Source: Planctomycetaceae bacterium
Lineage (GTDB): Bacteria; Planctomycetota; Planctomycetia; Pirellulales; Thermoguttaceae
Direction: 5' to 3'
DNA: 64,000 bases
NCBI GenBank assembly: GCA_009778035.1
Contig: WRKP01000002.1
Span: forward strand, 43,804 to 107,803
Part shown: positions 19,263 to 28,207 of the stretch, piece after piece
Numbering within the stretch: the stretch's first letter is position 1
Layout of the letters: every line of letters starts with the position of its first letter
Program-made: the position numbers and the translations under genes
The notes under the pieces: generated by a model
Databases searched by the model: none
Told to the model about the DNA's origin: nothing
Seen by the model: only the letters and a program-made list of their open reading frames with translations

Positions 19263-19429
19263 CGATCTTTTGCGGTGTCGCAGTGTAATAATTTTTACCA
19301 AATGCTTCAAGAGCGATTCCCGTTCGCACACGCCCCCAGGACCGCGGGACAGGCGGCCTGCCCTATTTTGCAACTTGCAGTCGCCCTGTCCGGCATCTCG
19401 TTTTCGATACCAATTTCCCGTTTTTTCGT
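19263..19429. other. intergenic remainder upstream of recJ
   Basis: No gene is seen. Around 19345-19395 is CAACTTGCAGTCGCCCTGTCCGGCA, similar to the outer part of the C-family repeats (compare 28437-28465). Confidence 0.4.
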
Positions 19430-19435
19430 TATAAT
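19430..19435 (+). promoter_or_regulatory. recJ -10 box
   Basis: A perfect TATAAT lies 34 bases before the recJ start. The -35 region is T-rich without a clear consensus. Confidence 0.4.
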
Positions 19436-19469
19436 CTAGCGCAGTCGCCTAAATTGCCAAAAATCTCCG

Positions 19470-21275
19470 ATGCACACGACGAAACGCTGGACCTTTCGCC
19501 CTGCCAATCCCGACCTGGAACGGCTCCTCGTCTCCACGCTAGGTCTCTCACAACTTGTCGCCACTCTCCTCGTCGCTCGGGATATCAACTCCATCGACGA
19601 CGCAAAAGATTTCCTAAATACCAACCTGAAAACTCATTTACGCGAACCCGAACTCCTGCCCGGCTGCAAAGAAGTTGCTGAACGACTCCTGCAAGCCATC
19701 CAAAACAAGCAAAAAATTGCCGTCTACGGCGATTACGACGTCGATGGCATCACCGGCATCGTGATCCTCTGTCAAACCATCAAAGATTTAGGCGGCAACG
19801 TCTCTTACTACGTTCCCGACCGCCTCGACGAGGGATACGGCCTCAATTCCGAAGCCCTGGAAAAATTGGCAAAGGAAGACGTCAAAACCGTTATCACGGT
19901 TGACTGCGGAATCAACAGTCATGAAGAAGCCTTGCAAGCAAAACGGCTGGGCATAGACCTGCTGATTACCGACCATCACACGCTCGATGCCGAACTTCCC
20001 GATGCCGTTGCCATCGCGCATACGCAACTCGTTCGATGGAAAGAGCATTGGATTTCGCCCGGCTCGCTCGCCCCCAAAGAACAAGCAAAAACCGAACAAT
20101 ATCCCTTTCCTTCGTTGTGCGGAGCGGCAGTCGCCCTCAAAGTCGCCTGGGCATTAGGCCAAATCGCCCACGAAGGGCTCGGCAAGCCGGTTTCCGACAA
20201 GTTTCGCGGACGACTCAAAGAAATGGTCGGCCTGGCCGCGATGGGGACGATTGCCGACTTCGTGCCGTTGCACGATGAAAACCGAGCATTGGTCAGAAGC
20301 GGCCTCCAATTTTTGTTGCCGCCGTGTGCGTCGCAAGGCCTTCAGGAACTCTTTGCCATCGCCAAATTCGGCGAAAAAAACAGGCCGATTTCGGCTGACT
20401 TTATTGCCTTTCAAATCGCTCCCCGGCTCAATGCCGCCGGTCGGCTCGGGCATGCCAAATTTGCCGTCGAACTCTTGATGAGCGACGATCCCAAACGCGT
20501 CAAAACGTTGGCCGACGAAATCGACCGGCTCAATGAAGAGCGCAAATCCCTGGAACGCAAGATTTTTCAAGAAGCCGACAAGCAGATTTATGAACAGTTT
20601 GACCGCGAGAATGATTCCGCGTTCGTATTGGCGGGCGATTGGCATCGCGGCGTGATCGGAATCGTTGCAGGCCGACTGATGGATCGCTTTCACAGGCCGG
20701 TGATTTTGCTCGGCAGGGACAAGATGGGGTTGTCGCCGGCGGTTGGCTCCGCCCGCGGCGTGCCGGGTTTCAATCTGTATGAAACGCTGAAAGCATGCGA
20801 AAAGTATCTTGTCCGTTTCGGCGGACACGAAGCGGCAGCCGGTTTGACGGTCGAAGACAAGAACATTGACGTGTTCCGCAGGGCATTTTGCGAAGAGGCG
20901 GCACAGCGGATTTCCTCGGAGGAGCGGACGGGTGAATTGCTGGTTGATGGTTTTTTTCCGTTGTCGGCATTCACGCCGCACTCGGTGCGACAGATATTCC
21001 AGTTGGCTCCGTTTGGCAGCGGGAATCCCGGCCCTATATTTGCGGCGGAGCAGATTACGGTGCATCAGGTTCGGGCGATGGGGAAGGAGGAGAACCATTT
21101 TTCGGCGGAGTTTTATCAGAGCGGCGGCTCGCTTCGCGGAGTTGCGTTTCACCGCAGCGATTGGATCGAGGCGATGAAGCCGTACAGTACGCCGATGGAC
21201 ATCGTTTTCAAGGTTCGGACGAACGATTTCAATGGCCGCGTCGAACTCGACATTCTCGATTGGCGCCGGAGTTAA
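19470..21275 (+). CDS. recJ: single-stranded-DNA-specific exonuclease RecJ
   Basis: 601 residues, the 5'-3' single-strand exonuclease of recombination and mismatch repair. The DHH phosphoesterase motifs are intact: VYGDYDVDGITGIVIL (motif I, near residue 90), TVDCGINSHEEA (motif II) and ITDHHTLDAELPDA (motif III, DHH). The DHHA1 domain carries GDWHRGVIGIVAGRLMDRF and FGGHEAAAGLTVE. The C-terminal OB domain (FQLAPFGSGNPGPIFAA) completes the protein. Slightly longer than the E. coli enzyme. Confidence 0.95.
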   Translation: MHTTKRWTFRPANPDLERLLVSTLGLSQLVATLLVARDINSIDDAKDFLNTNLKTHLREPELLPGCKEVAERLLQAIQNKQKIAVYGDYDVDGITGIVILCQTIKDLGGNVSYYVPDRLDEGYGLNSEALEKLAKEDVKTVITVDCGINSHEEALQAKRLGIDLLITDHHTLDAELPDAVAIAHTQLVRWKEHWISPGSLAPKEQAKTEQYPFPSLCGAAVALKVAWALGQIAHEGLGKPVSDKFRGRLKEMVGLAAMGTIADFVPLHDENRALVRSGLQFLLPPCASQGLQELFAIAKFGEKNRPISADFIAFQIAPRLNAAGRLGHAKFAVELLMSDDPKRVKTLADEIDRLNEERKSLERKIFQEADKQIYEQFDRENDSAFVLAGDWHRGVIGIVAGRLMDRFHRPVILLGRDKMGLSPAVGSARGVPGFNLYETLKACEKYLVRFGGHEAAAGLTVEDKNIDVFRRAFCEEAAQRISSEERTGELLVDGFFPLSAFTPHSVRQIFQLAPFGSGNPGPIFAAEQITVHQVRAMGKEENHFSAEFYQSGGSLRGVAFHRSDWIEAMKPYSTPMDIVFKVRTNDFNGRVELDILDWRRS

Positions 21276-21290
21276 CGGGGCATGTAATTT

Positions 21291-21401
21291 TTAGAGTATT
21301 TCTCGAACTGGCCTGGACTCGCCCCCGTCATTCCGGCGAAAGCCGGAACCCAGGGAAACGGTATGCACGCTGTTCCGCTGGATTCCCGCACAATCCGCTA
21401 C
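21291..21401. repeat. A-family repeat, copy A5 (right arm shortened)
   Basis: Left terminus TTAGAGTATTTCTCGAACTGGCCTGGAC and inner arm GTCATTCCGGCGAAAGCCGG are good. The right half is shortened. Its end (minus strand TAGCGGATT) provides the TAG stop of the lipoprotein gene. Confidence 0.6.
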
Positions 21402-21805
21402 TCCAAGTCAATGCGGAAGTTTCGGTCGCCGCGATTGGGAACCTCAAAAATGTAACCGGCCGTGTCCATCCCGTATTGCGAGAAAAGTTCTTCGTAATCA
21501 GCGGGCGGCCTGTTCTCTGCTCCGCCTCCCCAACCAATCCGCAATGTGCATGTTCCAACAGGAACGCCTCTTACGGACGGCGAATGAATCGCCTCAAACC
21601 TGCCTCCCGTCTGGACATATGCTCCACTATTTCGATATTCCTCTACGGTAAAATCCAGCAGCACGTTTTCGAGCGGTGCTCCTTTGAATGTGATTGTCCC
21701 TTCCAACGGAACAACCTGGTAGGGCATACCATCGCCGCAACCGATACTAACTGCCAGCACGAGGCCGGCCAATGCAAACAAACTGTATTGTGCTCTATAA
21801 AGCAT
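21398..21805 (-). CDS. small hypothetical lipoprotein
   Basis: 135 residues with a lipoprotein signal (YSLFALAGLVLAVSIGC, lipobox cysteine about residue 23). The mature part starts with a short carboxypeptidase-regulatory-like beta domain (VPLEGTITFKGAPLENVLLDF). A good RBS (AGGAG) lies 10 bases upstream. In planctomycetes such small lipoproteins usually accompany DUF1559 genes, and one lies directly upstream here on the same strand. The two probably act together in the envelope, though their function is unknown. Confidence 0.75.
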   Translation of the reverse strand: MLYRAQYSLFALAGLVLAVSIGCGDGMPYQVVPLEGTITFKGAPLENVLLDFTVEEYRNSGAYVQTGGRFEAIHSPSVRGVPVGTCTLRIGWGGGAENRPPADYEELFSQYGMDTAGYIFEVPNRGDRNFRIDLE

Positions 21806-21837
21806 GTAAAATTTCTCCTAATGGTTGATTGTGTGTG

Positions 21838-21962
21838 ATAGATTTGTTCGGAAACCCTCAAAACCGTCATCCCGGCGCACGCCGGGATCCAGGGAAACGG
21901 TATGCACGCTGCTCGGCTGGATTCCGGCTTTCGCCGGAATGACAGTTTCCGAACACGGCTAA
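21838..21962. repeat. A-family repeat, copy A6 (subtype II termini)
   Basis: Termini GATTTGTTCGGAAACC and GGTTTCCGAAC-type (CAGTTTCCGAACACGGCTAA) flank inner arms GTCATCCCGGCGCACGCCGG and CCGGCTTTCGCCGGAATGAC. Confidence 0.7.
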
Positions 21963-22144
21963 CATCCGTCTACCAAAGGTAGGTTGCCGACCGCCGGGCG
22001 GCAACTGCGGTACTCCGCACTGAACCCGGGGATTGAGGTACATCCCCGGCTCTTTGGTCGACTACGCCGACGCAGCCGCCCGGCGGTCGGCTGCCTACCT
22101 TTCCTGCCTTGCAGGGCGATGCGGCTAACATCCGTCTACCAAAG
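21956..22144. repeat. 23-bp direct repeat flanking C-family palindrome C1
   Basis: CGGCTAACATCCGTCTACC plus AAAG occurs exactly at 21956-21978 and again at 22122-22144, 166 bp apart. Between the two copies sits the C1 palindrome (ACCGCCGGGCGGCAACTGCGG ... CCGCCCGGCGGTCGGCTGCC). The second copy contains the last three codons and stop of the DUF1559 gene. Confidence 0.75.
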
Positions 22145-23289
22145 CGACAGATGTCCGCCGCCGGCTTGCAGTTGACCTAGGCCAACCGGAAACGACGCAC
22201 TCGCTCTTGTAAATGCGGCTCTCCAAGCATTTCTGTTGACCGTATCTGCAACGAACCGCACCGACCCATCGCACATACAAACGTTCATTCCACCTACATG
22301 AAAACTCCGCGGAGTCCGGCCGGGTGAATCGGTATAGATCATTTCGTTCGGAGCAAAATCCCGTTGGCCGGAATGCGTGAACATTCCATATCCCTGCGAG
22401 GCGTGACTCACAAAAACAAAAGGATTCGCATTGCCTGTCGTTCTTGGAGGATTCATTTGGTCAAGTGCCGAGCCGGGCAAGGTCTTAGAAGAGAGTTCCA
22501 TAGCGAGAATTGTGTGGGTTGTCCCATCCGTAATCGCACTCATGTTTATTGTACTATTCAAATAAAACACCGCAAAACGGAGAGTACGCCCGCTCTCACT
22601 GCTGTTCCTGCCCCGCTCAGGAAGGTCTGCCCCGCCGTTGACCGCATAGTCTTTGGTCGAGTTGCGTTGAGTTGCCTCTTGCGGTGCAGTAGGGCATCGA
22701 AGGAATGCGGGAGAGGATTCCGCAACCGTCCTGTGCCGTCCGCTGTTTGTATCATCGGGATTGGCCAGCGGGCCTTCATCACCGCAAGCCCCTTCGATGC
22801 TACTGGGACAGCCGCCATATGCAACTGCTCCTGTCGCGAAAGTATAAGCCTGACGGTCAAAGTCAATTTGCGAATACAGAGCGGACTGTTCGATATAAGG
22901 CAAAATCAATGCGGCCCAGCCCCACATCCCGCAGGGAACACCTCCGGCCGTGTGGGAAAAAGATTGACTGTAGTAGGTATTTTCGCCGGGTGGAGCAGAA
23001 GGGTCACCGGAAAACTCTCTCCAATCGGGCCGATTGATATTGCCTGGACTGAAAGCATTATGCACGTCGTGAAACATGTGTTGTCCCAATCCTATTTGCT
23101 TGAGATTGTTGGTGCATTGCATTCTTCGGGCGGCTTCGCGGGCGGCCTGAACGGCGGGAAGTAAGAGAGCGACGAGCATGCCGATGATGGCAATGACGAC
23201 GAGGAGTTCGACGAGCGTGAAACCTCGTTTGCGGCTTCCTAATTTGCCCCCCCCCCCCAAGTTAACATTTTGTTGCGACAATTCTGCAT
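22136..23289 (-). CDS. DUF1559 prepilin-like protein, frame broken by a 12-G tract
   Basis: A planctomycete DUF1559 protein with a type IV prepilin-like N-terminus: the cleavage motif [17 protein letters not shown], then [20 protein letters not shown]-terminal blocks include [18 protein letters not shown]. It is probably processed by prepilin peptidase and built into a pseudopilus or surface layer. A promoter (23359-23364/23336-23341), an RBS AAGGAG (23299-23304) and ATG (23289) are all well placed. However, the 12-G run at 23247-23258 leaves this ATG one base out of frame; with 13 G it would encode 384 residues starting [11 protein letters not shown]. The frame that encodes the protein is open upstream to 23440, but that is above the promoter. 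Either a phase-variable OFF state or a homopolymer error. Confidence 0.75.
23247..23258 (-). repeat. 12-G homopolymer inside the DUF1559 coding region
   Basis: Twelve consecutive G on the coding (minus) strand, 10 codons after the ATG at 23289. Gain of one G (or loss of two) would restore the frame. Long G runs are typical slipped-strand contingency sites. Confidence 0.8.
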
Positions 23290-23335
23290 AGTTAGGTTCT
23301 CCTTTTTGGTTTGGATGAACATGTGTAATGGCGCC

Positions 23336-23364
23336 AGTGTAGCAGGTTGGCAAGGCAGCGTCAA
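23336..23364 (-). promoter_or_regulatory. DUF1559 gene promoter
   Basis: Minus strand: TTGACG (23364-23359), 17-base spacer, TACACT (23341-23336). The predicted transcript starts near 23329, 40 bases before the ATG at 23289. Confidence 0.65.
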
Positions 23365-23426
23365 CTAGGGGAACGCGAGCCGGAAGGACAACTTTTTGCC
23401 CATAGCAGCCCGCGAAACGCTCTAGA

Positions 23427-23455
23427 TTGCCGCCGCGCACACATTCGGATATATT
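23427..23455 (+). promoter_or_regulatory. promoter of the FecCD permease gene
   Basis: TTGCCG (23427-23432), 17-base spacer, TATATT (23450-23455). The -10 box ends seven bases before the ATG at 23463, so the mRNA should be leaderless. Confidence 0.55.
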
Positions 23456-23462
23456 CTAGGTA

Positions 23463-24425
23463 ATGATGACTCCCAGGCAATTTTTGGTTCCCGCCGGTCT
23501 ATTGCTCGTCCTCATTGCGTCGGGCATCCTGCTCCCCTGCATCGGACAAACATTTCAAACTCCAGGCTCCGAAATCTACGCTCTACGCTTCCACCGCACT
23601 GCACTCGCCCTCATTGCCGGTGCCGGCTTGGCGCTGGCAGGACTCGTTTTTCAAGCAATGTTCCGCAATCCCCTCGCAACGCCATACACCCTCGGCGTTG
23701 CAAGCGGAGCCGCATTCGGAGCCGCCCTGTGCCTGCAAACAACCATCCGATTCGGCCTGCCCGGACTCATCGGATTCATCCCGACCGTGTCCCTCGGTGC
23801 ATTTTTCGGGGCATCGCTCGCAATGGGAATCGTCCTGGGCCTCACTCGACGCAGGGAAACGTCGACCGAACAAATGCTGCTCGCCGGCGTTGCCGTCAAT
23901 TTCTTCTTTGCCAGTTTGATTATGCTCATCCAGTATCTTTCCAATCCGCACGATACTTTTCAAATCTTGCGTTGGACGATGGGCGGAGTGCAAAATGCAA
24001 CATTTCTTTCCGATTGGCTTGGTCTGTTGCCGATTGTGTTGATGCTGATGCTCTTTCTGATGCTGCAATCGCGGACGATGAACGTTTTCGTAACGGGCAG
24101 TGATCGGGCCAAGTCGTTGGGCGTGAATGTTGGGCGGTTTCGGCTGTTGTTATTTATCGTAACATCGCTGGTTGTTGGAGCGATTGTTTCGGTAACGGGC
24201 CCGATTGGTTTTGTGGGCTTGCTGATTCCGCATATTGCTCGTTTGCTGACGGGACCTGACCATCGGATATTGATCGTATCGACGGCGTTTTTGGGGGCGA
24301 CATTTCTTGCGGTTTGTGATACGGCGGGCCGTTTGCTTGCCAGTCCGGGCGAGTTTCCCGTCGGCATCATCACGAGTCTGCTCGGCGGACCGTTTTTCCT
24401 CTGGCTGCTGCTTAAAAGGAAATGA
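23463..24425 (+). CDS. FecCD-family ABC transporter permease (siderophore/cobalamin type)
   Basis: 320 residues with about nine or ten membrane helices, the permease of a type II importer for ferric siderophores, haem or vitamin B12. Diagnostic blocks are LRFHRTALALIAGAGLALAG, FRNPLATPYTLGVASGAAFGA and the coupling region GRFRLLLFIVTSLVVGAIVSVTGPIGFVGLLIPHIARLL, ending in GEFPVGIITSLLGGPFFLWLL. The usual neighbours (periplasmic binding protein, ATPase) are missing on both sides, so it is an orphan here and the substrate cannot be told. Start may be 23463 or the adjacent ATG at 23466. Confidence 0.88.
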   Translation: MMTPRQFLVPAGLLLVLIASGILLPCIGQTFQTPGSEIYALRFHRTALALIAGAGLALAGLVFQAMFRNPLATPYTLGVASGAAFGAALCLQTTIRFGLPGLIGFIPTVSLGAFFGASLAMGIVLGLTRRRETSTEQMLLAGVAVNFFFASLIMLIQYLSNPHDTFQILRWTMGGVQNATFLSDWLGLLPIVLMLMLFLMLQSRTMNVFVTGSDRAKSLGVNVGRFRLLLFIVTSLVVGAIVSVTGPIGFVGLLIPHIARLLTGPDHRILIVSTAFLGATFLAVCDTAGRLLASPGEFPVGIITSLLGGPFFLWLLLKRK

Positions 24426-24462
24426 GAGGGAATCATTGATCCCGGTCCATATCAGGCCCGTA

Positions 24463-25926
24463 TCACGGCGATTCCAAGCGAATCGTCAGATTGCTGCGGA
24501 ACAAATAACGCTGGGGATTGCCCCGTTCCGGGCTAATCAAACCCGGCTGCGGTATGTGATTTGCATCCCGAAAACCGTTCATCATCGGCGTTACCAAAGA
24601 TTGATTCCGCAACAATGCAATAAAACTGATATTGCCCAACGTACCCGCCGTCGGCGGCGTCTCAAAACGCAAATCGCGAATCATCATATCCTCCGCAGGC
24701 AACGCATTCTGACTCAACCACGCCAACTGCTCAAACCAATTCACATTACCTGCACGCCAACGGTCAATCTCGTCCAACTGACGCTGCTGATTGACCACCG
24801 TACTGGACGTCCTCGATAAATCGTTAAATTTGACCGTCAACTGATCAACCTCCTTCTTCAGGGATGTTTGTGCAAAATAAACATAACCGAAAAGGCCAAA
24901 TATCAGAAACAACACCGCTGCCGCAATGCCCGTAAGCCAATTCCGCTTGCTGGTATCCTCCGGGCGTCGTTTGGGATTGACAAAATCAATCTGAAAAGGC
25001 TCACGACGGACAACCTGCCCAATGGCTCCAAAAAGAGCAGTATGTTGTTCGTCCGCATCGGGCGTTTTGACCGCGAGCCCCTGGAGCGGATCAAAGAGCC
25101 GAACGGGAATGTCGAGGCCTTTTTTCAACTGCTCGGCCAGGGATTCAAATGCCGCATTGTTGCCGCACAGCACGACTTCATCGACGTCGATTCCCTGGAT
25201 TTCATTTCGGGCAGCGATACGTGTCCGTTTCAATTCGGCCAGGATTCGAGCAGCGAAGTCAGGCACGCTGACGTCCTGCGGTCGGGAAATTTTCGGCGAC
25301 CGCATAAAAACCGGCTCGCCTTGCAGGACAACCGTTTGCGAGGCTTCATGTTTATCTAATTCGACGAGCAATGCCGCTCGTTCTTCGATCGCGTTGCCGG
25401 ATTGACTCCAAAGCGAGGCCGTCGTGCAGGGACGAAGCACAACGTGCTTGAGTACGAGATGGTGTTCTTCGCAAAACGACTTGATTTTCTGAAACGTTGC
25501 AAGCCGTAATGTCGAGGCCAAGATATGCTTGGGTGCCCCGTCGGGCATTGATTGCAAATCGGACGGTTTGACCGCGGGGAAAAGGGTGCTCCGCGTGACG
25601 TCTTCAAGTTTGCTGGTTACGAAAAAATCGACGGGCGCGCTGGGATCGTAGTTATTGAATTCGCGTCCGGCTTGAAATTTAACGAGATCGGGCAGTTCGT
25701 TGTCAGGAACGGGCGGGAAGACCAGGGGTCGGACTTCGACATCGGAGCGGTTGAGGACGACGATCGTATCTGCTTTGGCAAGTCGGCATTTTGCGACAAG
25801 TTCGCCGAGTTTTTTTGGATCGTCCAAAGCGGCGGCATTTTCGAATGTCAGCGACTTTCCTGAAGTGTTTGCCGACAGGAAGAGCAAGCGATCATTTTCC
25901 CAAGTAATTGCGACCCAATGTGCCAT
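24463..25926 (-). CDS. PilM/PilN- or GspL-like pilus or secretion assembly protein
   Basis: 487 residues. The N-terminal 300 residues resemble the actin-like PilM/GspL fold: MAHWVAITWENDRLLFL, RSDVEVRPLVFPPVPDNELP, VKFQAGREFN, then VDEVVLCGNNAAFESLAEQL. A single membrane helix (WLTGIAAAVLFLIFGLFGYVYFA) follows near residue 330. A coiled coil (LKKEVDQLTVKFNDL) and a PilN/PilO-like periplasmic part (WFEQLAWLSQNALPAEDMMI) come last. This arrangement matches GspL or a PilM-PilN fusion of type IV pilus or type II secretion platforms. No other pilus-assembly gene is adjacent, but the DUF1559 prepilin-like gene is nearby. Confidence 0.65.
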   Translation of the reverse strand: MAHWVAITWENDRLLFLSANTSGKSLTFENAAALDDPKKLGELVAKCRLAKADTIVVLNRSDVEVRPLVFPPVPDNELPDLVKFQAGREFNNYDPSAPVDFFVTSKLEDVTRSTLFPAVKPSDLQSMPDGAPKHILASTLRLATFQKIKSFCEEHHLVLKHVVLRPCTTASLWSQSGNAIEERAALLVELDKHEASQTVVLQGEPVFMRSPKISRPQDVSVPDFAARILAELKRTRIAARNEIQGIDVDEVVLCGNNAAFESLAEQLKKGLDIPVRLFDPLQGLAVKTPDADEQHTALFGAIGQVVRREPFQIDFVNPKRRPEDTSKRNWLTGIAAAVLFLIFGLFGYVYFAQTSLKKEVDQLTVKFNDLSRTSSTVVNQQRQLDEIDRWRAGNVNWFEQLAWLSQNALPAEDMMIRDLRFETPPTAGTLGNISFIALLRNQSLVTPMMNGFRDANHIPQPGLISPERGNPQRYLFRSNLTIRLESP

Positions 25927-25976
25927 GCGGCCTATTGTAATGGAAAAGTGAGGGAAAGCAAAGGGCGTGATAGACC

Positions 25977-26017
25977 AACCCGAGGGCTGACGCCCCCGGC
26001 TCGTGTGCTCATTTGCT
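25977..26017. repeat. B-family palindrome B4
   Basis: AACCCGAGGGCTGACGCCCCCGGC. It lies between two minus-strand genes, after the stop of the RseP-like gene. Confidence 0.5.
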
Positions 26018-26023
26018 CATCCA

Positions 26024-28207
26024 TCACCAGCGCGGGATGCACGTCAAATCGAGCGAGACCGTCCACACCATCAACACGATAATCAATAACAAGCCGAAAT
26101 AACTCAATACGACCTGCAACATCTCATTCGGCGGTCGACGGAATATCCCCTCATATGTCAAAAAGACAAGATGGCCCCCGTCAAGCGGCGGAATCGGCAA
26201 CAGGTTAATTACCGCAAGATTGACCCCGACCAAACACAATAACATCAAATACTCGCTCCATCCGCTTTGAGCAATCCGATACATAATCTCAATAATCCCT
26301 ACCGGCCCGTTGAGCGCACGCGGCGATACCGACCCGTCAAGCAAGGCCTGCACCGAACGGTAGACCAACAAACCATAATCCAGCGTCCTGATCGTCCCGC
26401 GACTGATTGCATCACCCAAGCCCGATGCCGTAAACGTCGTCTGCTCCGCTTTCAGAAAATATCCGCGTTCCGTATTGAACCAATCCGTCGATTCCAAAAT
26501 CGGCATATCGACCGTTTTGGCCTCCCCGTCGGGCGTTTCCAGCATAAGCCGAACGAACAGAATCCGTTCTTCGCCGTCATCCGGTTGCTCTTCGCCGAAA
26601 ATTGACGCGAGCCAGGATGTCTTCTTATCCGCTAACTGTGCATCCTGCAACAGATAGGAAAAAATGTACGGGATATCAACCCTGTTGCCGATTTCGTGGA
26701 ACAAAAACCCGTCTTCCGTCGCTTGGGTAAACGAATTCTTCCGCAAAATCCGCTCGCTGTTGACAAATTCAACGCCGACAACCCTGTCCCCGACGGCCGG
26801 CATGGTCTGTCCGGCGGACAACTTATACGCATCGAAATCCGCAATAATCGGCTCGACATTCCACGAAAGCCCGAGTGCGGTACTCCCCATCGGGTCGCGC
26901 ATCGACATGGCCGACAACTCCGGCATAATGCGAATCGGCTTCATCGCGACGGTCAGCGTCCGTTCTCCATCGGCATTTTTGACGGCCAATTCGACGGTCG
27001 TTTGTCCGGCATTGACTTTTCGGAGCAGGATTTGCGGCAACTTGAACGGGTCAATTTCGGCATCGCCGTCCACCGAAACGATGGTATCGCCCGGCATTAT
27101 TCCCTGCCTTGCCGCATCGGAACCCGGCAATACGGAGGTGATTTCGCCCATCGCGAACCGAACGGGAATCTCCCGTTTCGGAATGGCCGGTATCTCGATG
27201 TCCTTGCCGTTGATGGTGTATGTAATCGGCTGGCCGATATGTTGAAGTTGGGCATCCAGATACTCGGCATATGTTTCGATGGGCTGGCCATTCACTTTTT
27301 CAAGTCGGACCGGCTGGAGTTCCCTGCGTTGTGTAAGGGATTCCAAGACGTCGAAACTTTCCAGCGTTTTGAGCGATTCGTCCGAGTAGTATTTTGCCCA
27401 GGATGGCCGGACCAAACCGCGGTGTAATCGGTTTCCGGTTTGCAATTCGAGGGTTGCCAGCGACAGAATGCCGATGTTGGGGGTCAGATCGCCGCTGCGT
27501 CGTCGCGGGGTAACATCGAGAGTTAAGGCTTCGCCGTGTCGGTCAATGTCTAATTGTACGGTTTTCTTGCCTTCGATCATTTTTTTGAGGACATCGCCGA
27601 AGGCTTTGGCGTCTTTCCCGTCGATGGCGGTGATTCGATCTCCGGTTTGCAGACCGGCTTCCCAGGCGGGCGAGCCGGGAACGACGTTCCCGACGGCGGG
27701 GACGGTTTCTTTGACGCCGATCATGTAGGCTCCGGCCCCGCAAACGATGGCGAAAAGGAAGTTCATGGCAACGCCGGCGACGATGATTGCGAAGCGTTGC
27801 GGCACGCTTTTGGAAAGGTAACTATCCGGCGAGAAAATTTCAGAATTCGTTGGCCGTTCCGCCTGCGGAGCGTCCATGTCAGAATCCGTAATGTCCGTAG
27901 GTGTTTCCGTTTGCAATTTTGCTTTTTCAATTTCGGCTCTGATTGCACTGGGATCATCTTCTTGTCCGAGCATTTTGACGTAGCCGCCGAGTGGGAAGAG
28001 TCCGACACCGTATTCGGTATCGCCCCATTTGAATCGGCAGAGTCTGAGTCCCCAGAAGTCGAAAAATAGGTAGAATTTATCGCAACGGACTTTGCAGAGT
28101 CGTGCGACGGCGAAGTGTCCGAATTCGTGGACGAGGATGAGGGCATTGAAGCCGAGGATCACGAGCATTACGCCGAAGGTAATGGCCCAAATAGTGTCGA
28201 TATCCAT
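26024..28207 (-). CDS. RseP-like site-2 metalloprotease with enlarged PDZ region
   Basis: 727 residues, far longer than E. coli RseP (about 450). The zinc motif HEFGH is at residues 27-31 in the first membrane helix, and the C-terminal NLLPIPPLDGGHLVF (near 670) supplies the third ligand. At least two PDZ domains are visible: SPAWEAGLQTGDRITAIDGK (about 185) and SDAARQGIMPGDTIVSVDGD (about 365). The remaining loop includes a further long insertion (VGDRVVGVEFVNSERILRKN and beyond). This family cleaves membrane-bound anti-sigma factors or signal peptides. It is not next to the usual dxr, bamA or lpx genes. Confidence 0.88.
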   Translation of the reverse strand: MDIDTIWAITFGVMLVILGFNALILVHEFGHFAVARLCKVRCDKFYLFFDFWGLRLCRFKWGDTEYGVGLFPLGGYVKMLGQEDDPSAIRAEIEKAKLQTETPTDITDSDMDAPQAERPTNSEIFSPDSYLSKSVPQRFAIIVAGVAMNFLFAIVCGAGAYMIGVKETVPAVGNVVPGSPAWEAGLQTGDRITAIDGKDAKAFGDVLKKMIEGKKTVQLDIDRHGEALTLDVTPRRRSGDLTPNIGILSLATLELQTGNRLHRGLVRPSWAKYYSDESLKTLESFDVLESLTQRRELQPVRLEKVNGQPIETYAEYLDAQLQHIGQPITYTINGKDIEIPAIPKREIPVRFAMGEITSVLPGSDAARQGIMPGDTIVSVDGDAEIDPFKLPQILLRKVNAGQTTVELAVKNADGERTLTVAMKPIRIMPELSAMSMRDPMGSTALGLSWNVEPIIADFDAYKLSAGQTMPAVGDRVVGVEFVNSERILRKNSFTQATEDGFLFHEIGNRVDIPYIFSYLLQDAQLADKKTSWLASIFGEEQPDDGEERILFVRLMLETPDGEAKTVDMPILESTDWFNTERGYFLKAEQTTFTASGLGDAISRGTIRTLDYGLLVYRSVQALLDGSVSPRALNGPVGIIEIMYRIAQSGWSEYLMLLCLVGVNLAVINLLPIPPLDGGHLVFLTYEGIFRRPPNEMLQVVLSYFGLLLIIVLMVWTVSLDLTCIPRW

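Noticed and set aside
20154..21152. 332-residue frame antisense to recJ
   Set aside because: Arg/Gln-rich shadow of the RecJ coding strand; no recognisable domain.
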